Part shown: in pieces, positions 35,294 through 45,330 of the stretch | Layout of the letters: each line of letters starts with the position of its first letter | Position numbering within the stretch: the first letter of the stretch is position 1 | Source: Nyssa sinensis | Lineage: Eukaryota > Streptophyta > Magnoliopsida > Cornales > Nyssaceae | NCBI GenBank assembly: GCA_008638375.1 | Contig: CM018038.1 | Coordinates: forward strand, 15,832,515-15,896,514 | Reading direction: 5' to 3' | Length of the DNA stretch: 64,000 bases | The notes under the pieces: model-generated | What the model was told of the DNA's origin: nothing | The model's database searches: none | The model's input: only the letters and a program-made list of their open reading frames with translations | Position numbers and translations under genes: made by a program

Positions 35294-35997
35294 TGATATA
35301 CCACTATGTGACACACCAACCACTGCATGACACGTGCAACTGCAAGATCGGTTCATGACCCATAATAGAGCTCAGGCTCGGCCATATAACTTGTGTTCGG
35401 TCGCCCAGCTCGGGCTCGGCCACATAACTTGTGCTCAGTCGCTTAGTTCATGTTCGGCCTTATAATCTGTGTTCGGCCATTTAGTACATGCCCGGTCATA
35501 CATCTCATCCTCAGTCAGTCAAGGGCATAACCTACATGGGCCGAGCTCATAGTATCAAAGCAAGACAGTTCTCCCATAAAGACTAACTTGTATAGATGCA
35601 AGCTTGCAATACAACACATCAATGATCAGACCTAATCATCGCTTCAGTAAGCACCAAGTAGGAAATAAGGAAGCTATCTCCAACAAGGAAACTGCCACAC
35701 TGAGTTACCATATTCAACAAGGTAACTGATATCTCCAGAGATCCAATCCCTATATTCATGGCTCCAAATCCTAATCAACTTAGGAGAGATATTGCCTATA
35801 AATTCAACCCTAAAGGTACGCTTTATTTTCATGCTCATTATTTTGGCTTTCATTACGAGTCTTTTAATTCAATTTATTGACTTAAGCATCGGAGCGGCTA
35901 CCGCCGGAGCCAACCCGGTGGTCCTCTGATCTTCTGTTTCGAGTGTTTCGCAGGGAGCCGAGCTTGGATCTCACGTGGGCCAAAAAGTGCAGCATCA
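35294..35997 (+). repeat. 3' LTR of right element
   Basis: 704 bp, starting tgatatacc and ending gcagcatca, followed by the TSD tccac. Identical by eye to the left 3' LTR. Confidence 0.93.
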
Positions 35998-37565
35998 TCC
36001 ACTATGAACAGCTAAAGCACAAATTACTAGTGAGGTGAACAAATTATAACAAATGTGTATAACAACTACCTAGAGAATGTCTTATCATGTTACAGATCCA
36101 TTGTGAAACTAACTCTTAAATAGTGAAGCAACTGAAGCATATGAAGTAGGTTAACGAAACGCTCACTTCTGTATAGATTATAGATAAAGAATACATTATT
36201 TTTTATTTGAATCCATAATCTCAATGGCACCAAGGCATAAATGTGTAGACTATTGTTACTTATATGGGATGGACTTTTTAGGTTATTCTTGCAATTTGAA
36301 ATGTGGATACTGTATATAGGGCGTGAAGTGAAAAGTTGAAAATGTGTGGATTTTGAAATTGTTGAAGGCAACGTGTGAAGCTGAAAATTGAGGCCACAAC
36401 ACGCATCACATTTTTTGTAAGCAGCCCTAGGTTGCTTTCTTTAAATTGCAATTCACAAGTCTCACTACATTCTGCGATTCTCCTGCAAATTGATGATCGG
36501 TGGTTTTCTGGCTACGGTGGTGGGCGGCTATGATGCGTGGGTGATGTTTGGTCATGTGTTGAATGGCGGTGCCGATGGTGGTTCATGGGGTTGCAGACAA
36601 AAGGCTGCCAACAGAATGGGGTTTGAGACAATGGGGGTGCACTGAATATTTGGACAGGTTCTGGTCACGGTGGAGGCTGGCAGTGATGCGTGAATTGTGA
36701 ATTTGGCATCGTTGATGATGAGTTGCAATTTTGGTCGGATTCTATGATAGGCTTGACAAGGGACTATGTGGTGGAGTGGAGATGTATTCGCGTGAAAATA
36801 CATGTTAGTGTTATTATTATTTATAATAAAAAAAATTATATATATATATATATATTTTTTTTACATGAGGCGTTTTAAACTTTTAATTCATACTAATTTC
36901 ACATAAAAATATACAAAATGATCTTATGTCCCAAGTGAGAAAGAGCATAAAATTCATGTCTCATGTATCAACAAGTCAGAAAAAGCATAAAATTTGAACA
37001 AAAAAATTTTAATTTACGGTAGGTCTCATCCATTCTATTCATACTACACTATTGTATATATAAATATTTTTTGTAAGTATCATGTGATTAAAATGAATAA
37101 AAAAAATTAAAAAACAACAACTGCCTTTCTCTTACAATTTAAAAAAAGAATTAAACTCATATTTAAATTTAAATTTAAATCAAAATTTTAGAAAAATCTT
37201 TTCAATCAAATTCATATTAATTTTTTTAAAATTTAAATTTAAATCTATAAAATATTATTCATAAAATTAAATTTACATTAATTATAAATTATTTATGAAC
37301 AGTTAAAAAATATCAAATTCAAATAAATTTTTTACTTAAATTTGTGTGACTGCTTAAGGCATTTTAACTCTTTAATACAGAAGTCTGAATTTTTGACCTG
37401 AGGCACGCAATTTAAAAATATATTTCTCGGACCCAGGTTAGTTTCAACTTATTTCCTGGAGGCATGTCTTTTTGAAAAGCGTCTAAATCTAAGACGCCTC
37501 TATAATTTTTTTCAACAAAAGCCGAGGAAACCCATACGCCTTTGAAAGGCGGAGGAAACTCATAC
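35998..37565. other. Outer flank of right arm, no gene
   Basis: Mirror of 12746-14313. AT-rich, no recognisable gene; short frames only. Confidence 0.7.
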
Positions 37566-37722
37566 TACACTTATCAAATTTTTTTACCAAAAAATATTTA
37601 CACGCTGACGTGGCAGTGTGGTATTGGTTGTGCATTACATTATGATATGATGCACAACCAATACCACACTGCCACGTCAGCGTGTAAACACTTTTTGGTA
37701 AAAAAATTTGGTATGTATAGCA
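37563..37722. mobile_element. Foldback MITE
   Basis: Two arms of about 59 bp (from aaattttttt at about 37576 to ggttgtgca at about 37634, and from tgcacaacca at about 37651 to 37709) are reverse complements with about two mismatches around a 16-bp loop. Weaker complementarity (ctacacttatcaaa against ctatacataccaaa) extends to about 37563 and 37722. It abuts the outer end of the palindrome's right arm. Superfamily and TSD could not be decided. Confidence 0.75.
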
Positions 37723-39615
37723 TTGCTCTTTTAATACAGCAGCACTTGCTGCTTATGTCATCTAAATGAATACAAAATGTCATGGCACGAGGTTTGTGTA
37801 CGTTTTAGACAAGCGGTCGGAGCATTATTAGTTTTGGTACTCTCGAGTAAAGTAGAAGTTTCTTACGCTATTTGTATAAATTTATCATGAATATTGTTGC
37901 CTCTATGATGTGGGATGTTAATATTCATGTTTTAGGACAGATATTCTAATTACATTTTAGATGTGCGACTTGTCCTACCTATTTCAGATGTATTGTTATG
38001 CAGAAGGCACACATTTGTTTTTTTTTTTTACCTTAAACTCAATAGGTGACTCTTTTTATTATAAGTGTCTTGTACCGCCTTTATAAGTTTATCATATAAA
38101 TCGTTTGTATCATATGTAAAATGTAACATCCCCATCTCATAAATGTGAATTTTTTACTAAACTTACGTAGTTTAGTTTTATTAAATTGGACCCACGTGGT
38201 TTTTTAATTATTTTTCAAACCTATATAATTTTAGAAATCACATTTTAAAGATATAATTTCACCGTTAATTTTTAACTGACAAAATACGATTTCAAAATCA
38301 CATATTAAAAATACGATTTTATTGAAAAATGGTTATTAATGTGATTTTAATAATTACGCGGGTTTTAGAAATAGTTTAAAAAGAGCGTGAGTTTAGTTAA
38401 ATAAAACTTAAATTACGTGAGTTCGGTAAAATATTCTATATGTACTCCACATGCGATGTAAGATGCAATGTCCCTGCTTTGGGACAAACATGATCCTGAC
38501 TTTAATACTATGATAAACACACGATTAATCTTTATTTTAAAATATTATCTGTTTTAATTTACTACCTTATTACCTAAACTTTCAACCCGTTAACAAGTCG
38601 TCATCAACATGTCCGCATCCAATGGAAAACGCCAATGGTATGAACTAGATTTGAGCGGAAAACTTTTCTCTAGTCACCCCACTGGCATCATTTAACCCAT
38701 CTTACCCTCCATTCAGAGTCGTTCACGCATGAAACAATCTCATGCGTGCTAGGCATTTCCACTTAATCTAATCAATTCTAGGAGAGTGCAGAAGGCATGA
38801 CATTGCCGTTTGGGGTCATTTCAAGACTTCCAGTAGGGCATTTCATTTTTTATTCAGTTCAAATTAACTGTAATATATATGACAATACATCAACAAAACC
38901 TTGTCGTTTTAATCTTTATTTTGCCAGAACGGCATTGTTTTGTTGATATAACACTGAAGATAATTTTTTTTTGGTGCGGACCTTATATATAACCACCACC
39001 CTTGAAGAGAATGGCATGGCCAAAACTGATCATAGCTGATTTTATCAAACACAGAGTGCACTTCGTCAACGCATTTTCTTAGTTTGAGTTTTCCAAACCC
39101 TTTCTAATAATTCAGCAAGCTCAAAAGACCACATTTGCAGGTAAATTTCATGCCACCATAGCCTCTTTCCAGTTTAATAGACCTTTTGAAACCTTTAAAT
39201 TACTCCAATGAACAGCTCTTCATTGTTTGACCAAATGTGTATATACATTTTACTTTTACTGTCTCTCTTTCTCACTTGGACACATTATCATTTCAAACAA
39301 GAAGTGGCTGGACATTTAACTGGTTGATCATAGAGTCCACTTCCCCCAATTCACTATTTTCATTGACACATTGAAGTGGCTGGGCATTTGATTGGTTGAG
39401 TATAAAATCCACTTCCCCCTATTCACTATTTTTATTGAGAACATAGATGATTTCGACATCTATCTGGAAGCATGAGAAGTTTATTTTATACAATGTCACA
39501 TGTGAAGGATTATTGAATTAAAAAAATTATTTTTTAAAGATTTTATGTTGTTTTGATGAAATTGGACTGCAGGGAAAAATAGTCTTTCTTTAGTGCGTAA
39601 TTTTTGAAGTGAGGA
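37723..39615. other. Upstream region of GRDP copy 1
   Basis: No gene up to the GRDP start. From about 38,640, and in patches from 37,735, the sequence matches 48,668-49,631 upstream of the second copy. A likely TATA box sits at 38983-38992. A probable 5'-UTR intron runs from gcag|gtaaat near 39,140 to ctgcag near 39,572. Confidence 0.6.
38983..38992 (+). promoter_or_regulatory. Probable TATA box of GRDP copy 1
   Basis: ttatatataa, preceding a region conserved in the second copy (tataaat at 49106-49112). A transcript starting about 30 bp downstream would carry the proposed 5'-UTR intron. Confidence 0.5.
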
Positions 39616-42600
39616 ATGGAGCAGCACCAAGAATTAGAGTGGGCTGAAGCACAGAAGATTGCCATAAGCGAAGACCTTGTTGCCGCAGCCAAGCAGCAAC
39701 TACAATTTCTGGCAGCTGTTGATAGGAACCGCCTTCTCTATGATGGCCCTACATTAGACCGCGCCATATATAGGTACACACTCCAACTAGTTAGTTAATT
39801 GCTTCTGTTCCAATTCTGATTTGAAGCTAATATCGTGGATCAGATATATATTTTCCTATTTTTTTTCTCAACATTTGCAGAGTTTAAAGTGACCTTATCA
39901 AGCCCTGAAGTATATGCATTTGTATGAACTGTTGCTGCAGCATGATTTTCAATATAAACTCTTATAAAGTGGAATTTTCTACTTTATAACCGCAACTTTG
40001 TGAAAAGAAAATAGGTGAAAGAAATCAGTTAGTTTTGGTATTCCATATTAACTGGAAAAGGCAGTTGTGTATTTAAGGTGCAATGTCATAAAATTATATG
40101 GTAGTTGAACTAAAAGACCAGAGGAAAAACTTTTGAAGCCTTCTATTCAACCATTAGGTCACTGAAGCAGTCCAAGCTTGTCTACCAAGACTAAAAAGAA
40201 GAGAAGTTGAAGACTGATTTTAGTTTTAATGGCAGTGACTGTCCAATCTATATTCCTAATTTTCTTTCCTTTTTTTTTTTTGTTTTGAAAAATAATTGGT
40301 TAGCTTTTGCATCATGATTATGGTAACCAAGATAATTATGAAACCAAGAGAATTTGAGTCCAGGATCGTGTATAACATCCATTTCTTTGGAAGTTCCCGT
40401 TAATACTTTAATTCATGAGCGTTAAGTTGTAATTTGTGACATATGTTCAAATATTTCAGGTACAAATTCTTTTGGCTTCCCTTACTTGGCAAACATGCTG
40501 AGTGTCAGTTTGTTGAAAGTCCTTTGGTTGTGCCTCTTGATTGTGAATGGATATGGCACTGTCACAGGCTCAATCCGGTAGGCTTCTTGATGAGAACAAA
40601 CACATATGTTCCAATTCTCGTCAGGTGATACTATTTGAGCTAAGTTTAATGATTTTTTAGGTATGCTACTTGACCGATTGCAAGGAACTTTATGGGAGGA
40701 TCCTTGACAATAGGAATGTTGTATCCTCTGTTAATGGGACTTCCAAAAAGGAAACTGAAGAAATCTGGAACATGATGTATCCAAATGAACCATATGAACT
40801 TGATTTGAGTGGCCATTTGGAAACTGTTGCTGAAAATAAAGTAGGAGCTTTGGAAAGCACCAAGTATGATCTGGTTTCAGCTGTCAAAAGGCAAACTCCT
40901 TTCTATTATCAGGTGATGAGAAAACTTCTGAAATTCTGCACTGCTCTTAATAAGAATAAAGAAGATCTATGACCAACTGGATCCTAACTAGTAAAATTAT
41001 TTTCAGTGTGTGTACAAAATAGACACTAGCTCCTTTAGTAATTTTATCTCGTTTTATCCATGCACTAAAATTTAAGATCACCAGATGGTAAAGACTGCAT
41101 GTTACATGAACAACTTGTTATTTGATTGCTATTGGAACAAAATGGAATGCACTCAAATGCCAGCTTAGAATATGATTGAAATAAATTTAGCAGTATCATC
41201 AGAGTAATTGATAATTCAACTCTGAGACCTTGAACACAGGTTTTATAAATTATCTTAATGATTTCAAGTTTAAACATTAGCTGTTGGCATTTGGCACCAT
41301 ATAATCATGTCCTTGTTTTCTTATTTTTATTGAATGGACATTAAAATGATTGTCATTTTTTTAAGATTTCGTTGGGGAAATCCTTCCATTTCTCCAACTG
41401 ATTTACGTACTTTTGCATGTGATAATTTCTTTTAACAGGTGTCCAAACCCAGTATAAATGATGATCTTTTTCTTGAAGGAGCTGTGGCAAGGTATAAGGG
41501 GTTTCTGCATCTGATCAAGAGAAATAGGGAGAGGAAAATTAAGCGCTTCTGTGTTCCTACTTATGATATTGACCTTATCTGGCACTCTCACCAATTGCAT
41601 CCTATTTCTTACTATAAAGATCTAGTGGCAATATTTGGCAAGGTGTTACAGCATAATGACATGGATTCTGATAGAACAGAAGGAAAGAAGCTGGATGTTG
41701 GGTTTTGTGAAACCACCAAGCAGTGGGAAGAGACATTTGGTTCAAGGTACTGGAGGGCAGGGGCAATGTATAAAGGCAGCACTCCATCTCCTCTTACCAT
41801 CAATTTGTGGCCAACAAACACTGCGAGCAAGAAGGTGGTTCCGTCCATTGAGTACCAGAAAATTATTCAGCTACCCAAGAAAATGCTTATGGAGGTAGCC
41901 TTGAATACCCTGCCCAACATTTCTTGTTTTTTTAGAGAGAATACAATAAAAAAATGTTTGACTTTTAGAGGAGAAGAAAAAAAAAAAAAGGTGCTTATAT
42001 TACCTTAACTTGCCACTAAAAACTGTCAGACATGGAGGATGATCATGTTTTCATTTCTTCGGAATCAAAGGGCATCGTATGCAGCTATTCATTACATCGG
42101 GAACATTGACATTTTGCTACAATTGTGATGGAGTTCTATTTCGAAGAATAATCCAGGCTAAGCTACATGCATAAATAACTGATAATTTTTTCGTGGAGTG
42201 TTTGAATGCTAATTTATTAACTAAAATCTTGACATGCTCCTAAAAGTACTTAATTGAAGTTGTTCGACCTATGTAAAAAGTATATGTTTTCTTTTGAATG
42301 ATTTTAGAAGAGAATTTCTCTTTCCTCTTATGTTTTTAACTCCCTGCTTCTTCAAATAATTCAAATGTTTTGCATATGTCAAGTGTTAAACCTATATTCA
42401 TGTATGAGTTTTTTTCATTCCTAATTATTATTCAGGTCCTGCTGGAGATTGTGGGGGTAAAAAATTTACCAGCTGAGCATACAGGAAGCCTTGTTCTCTC
42501 TTTAAGTAAAAAGCAGCCTGATATACTCTCCAACACCAGGAGAAGGTTAAGTATTTTGTGTGAGTCAGGGAAGAAACAGGTTGCAGATTTCCAATGTGAA

Positions 42601-45330
42601 CCTACGGGAGAGTTGCTCTTGGAACTTATGTCCTATTCACCTTCCAATTTATCGGGCTTTCCCAAAATTTTGGGAACTACCTTGATCTCCTTAGAGAACC
42701 TCCTGAACCCAGTTTTCAAACTGTCAGTGGAAAATTGGTTTGAGTTGGAGCCTGCCTCTGAAGTTGTGGGTCCTGAACCAATTAGTCTGCGAATTGCTCT
42801 CTCTTGTACTGCTCCAGTTCCAGCACCATATGTGATGCACATGGTTTGGGCACACCGATTCTCAAAAAGTTCTCTTTTCTTTCCCCTTCCTGAAAGGGTT
42901 CGGCATGCTAAGAGTTGGACATCTGTTGTAGATGAGACTGGCAATCAGGTCATCAGCATTCAAATGAGGTGCATAAAACTCAAACCCACAGTTATACTAC
43001 TTGAGAGTACTATCATTTCCTTGCAGGTGTTCATATGGAACTCAAATAAATGATAGTAGAAGTGTTGAAAACATGCAGCTGACACCTACTTAGTTACACA
43101 TGGGACAATGAAGAGATCCAAGTTGCGGACAGAATTATTTGAAAATGACATTTTGTCTATTAAAATAGTTTGGTATAAATTGTTTGGCCCATTCTCTAAC
43201 AGTTTAAGCTTTTAGAGCAACTGGTGATCTACCAAAGTATCAGAACTATTGGTTCTGGGAGTTCTTGGGTTCAAGTCTCTCTTCCTGTTAATTCAATGCA
43301 AGGTTTGCACTATCTCACCCTGTTCCGCCAGTGTGCCGCTTCACCACTCCATATATACTCTCTACGTGCAAGACGGGGTTGCATGTGAGGGCGGGTGTTA
43401 AAATATCTTGGTATAAATTGTTGGGCCCATTCTTTAACAACTTACGCTTTTAGAGTAACTAGCGATCTGACATTGTCAATGCCATATCAATATTTATTGC
43501 TGAAAATTAGACTTTGGAATTCACAATCTCCTGTCTTCCCTTTAAATTCTTTAAATCCATTGGCTAGTTTTTGTTGCATACATACACAATGAGGTACCTG
43601 TGATGATTAACATGTAATGCCCCAAGATCGCTATCCCAACAACCTGAAGAGCTCCTAACATTATGGCTCAAAATCTTAAGCCCAAGTTGTAGCAAGGTTT
43701 GTGGTGTCTTATGTGCCAATCAAACTACTCTCACCCAACCGATGTGGGATAAGAATATCATATTCTCCTCCCTTAGGACCACATGTCCTTGTGGGATTGG
43801 TAGAAGTATCACATTCTCCCCCCCTGAAGGATCACACACCATCGTGTGGTTGGTCCAAAATCTCTCTCGGCTGCCTATTAAGCGGACATCCTAGGGGTTT
43901 CTACCTTCCGGGAGCTAACTCTAAAACCATTTGTAACGCCCCAAGCCCGTTCTTCCAACCTGAAGAGCCCTCAACAAGTTGTTAGTAGCAAGGTTTGTGG
44001 TGCCTTATATATCAATCAAACTATTCTTACCGGCTCTGATACTACTTGTAACTCCCCAAGCCCGCTATCCCAAGAACCTGAAGAGCTGATAATATTATGG
44101 CTCAAAAGTCTAATCCCAAGTTATTATTAGTAAGGTTTGTGGTGTCTTATGTACCAATCAAACTACTCTTACTCAATTGATGTGGAATAGTATCACATTC
44201 TCCCCTTTTAGGACCACACATCCTCTTGGGGTTGGTAGGAGTGTCACGTTACAGAATTTTGCTTAACTACCTTTTGTATGACATGATTTTCTGTGAATAG
44301 AGATTCGTGATGCAAATCAAGAACCCATTGAAGCCCTAATTTTAGTTATTTGCCTCCTTGTTATATCCTCAGGGATCCAAAAAGATCAGAGGGGAGAAAC
44401 ACTTGTACTTCCAAGAAAGAAGTAATTGGCATGACAGAATCTGGGGAAACACTTGTTCTTGCAGAGTTTGTTGGAGAAGGATGGTCTTTGATGGCCTCTC
44501 AATGTTTTTTTCAGCTTCAAAAGAAAGTAAGTGAGGAAGACCATATCTTTGAGCTCACAGGCGCACGAAAGGTTAGTGCTTATACTATTTTTGGTTTGAT
44601 TTTATGAGATTGAAAAATAAAAAATGGTTTCATTTTTTAGGCTTGAAAATGCAAGTCAAGAAGACTAATTATGAGAAGAGTAAATCAGATGACCTAGAAG
44701 TCAATTTTGCAAGAAATGCATATTATTTTCATGTACAGTGTATAGCTCACATAATTTTCAATAAATTTTTGCTCCAGGTGGCCATTTTTCACGGAAGGAA
44801 ACTGGGTTATGAAATCAAGAACTGTGAGAGGCATAAAAATGAACAGGATTTCATGACAGTAATTGAATTTTCTACAGAAAATCCTTATGGAAAAGCAATA
44901 GCTTTGCTAAACTTGAAATCTGGTTTTCTCAAGGTACATTCCCTTGTTTCTTACTTTATTTTCTTTTTCTTGTTTCATTATCTTAAACTTGAAGCTTTTC
45001 AGGAGATTGTGAAATGATTAAGTTTAGGTATGAGATGAACAGGTTGACGAACAATGGTTTGTATTGCCTGGAATCACACTGGCTTTTATACTTACTGACA
45101 TCTTGAAGAAAGAGGGCTTTAATTGTTTAACTACCAAAGAAGAGAACTCAAGAGTAACAGATGAAGACTGTGGTGTGTGTGGCCATGAAAATGAAGTGAA
45201 GAGCCATTGTTTTAATGGATGGACTGAATCTGGTGCTTGCAGTGCTTGTGGTAGTTGCGGCGGCGGTTGTGGTGCTTGTCGCAGTTGTGGTGGAGGTTGC
45301 AATAGTGATGATGGCTCTCACAATCATTAA
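39616..45330 (+). CDS. GRDP1: Glycine-rich domain-containing protein (GRDP1-like, DUF1399), copy 1, intact
   Basis: Eight exons: 39616-39773, 40460-40577, 40661-40912, 41439-41894, 42436-42968, 44373-44571, 44778-44933 and 45043-45330. They total 2,160 bp in one open frame, 719 aa. The start MEQHQELEWAEAQKIAISED is shared with copy 2. DUF1399 signatures are DCEWIWHCHRLNP (exon 2) and YDIDLIWHSHQLHP (exon 4). Exon 5 starts a C2-like segment (VLLEIVGVKNLPA). The C-terminus is a short Cys/Gly-rich tail (CSACGSCGGGCGACRSCGGG) ending in GSHNH. GRDP proteins of Arabidopsis are linked to ABA and stress responses and auxin-related growth; the molecular activity is poorly known. The symbol follows the family and does not claim one-to-one orthology. 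Confidence 0.88.
43130..44270. repeat. Repeat insertion in intron 5 of GRDP copy 1
   Basis: The block tggtataaattgtttggccc occurs at about 43170 and again at about 43409. A second block (taacgccccaagcccg..., aaggtttgtggtg, ccaatcaaactactctta) occurs about three times at 43,610, 43,930 and 44,050. The equivalent intron of copy 2 (about 54,150-54,670) lacks it, so it arrived after, or was lost since, the duplication. It resembles repetitive LTR or SINE-like sequence; class unknown. Confidence 0.65.

Larger units (their letters stand above)
25188..35997 (+). mobile_element. Right Tat-type Ty3/gypsy LTR retrotransposon (10,810 bp, apparently complete)
   Basis: Plus orientation, flanked by tccac at 25183-25187 and 35998-36002, the exact reverse complement of the left element's gtgga. 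Order: LTR 25188-25891, PBS 25895, gag-protease, TAG, pol, minisatellite, antisense ORF, PPT, LTR 35294-35997. All main reading frames are open. The two LTRs differ at five of 704 positions by my count. The first LTR begins TA instead of TG, which could impair integration of copies made with that end, although the 3' LTR is normal. Confidence 0.95.
25050..37565 (-). repeat. Right arm of giant palindrome
   Basis: A 12,516-bp reverse-complement partner of 12746-24755. It contains the undeleted retrotransposon, 138 bp of inner flank and 1,568 bp of outer flank. It ends at 37565 in ggaggaaactcatac, the same 28-bp-repeat motif in which the left arm ends. The sequence beyond (tacacttatc...) belongs to a foldback MITE. 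Confidence 0.97.

Noticed and set aside
12746..37565. Palindrome as a pure assembly artefact
   Set aside because: Arm-specific deletion, indels and substitutions and different outer flanks argue for two real arms. It is not fully excluded; see the long-read test in the findings.
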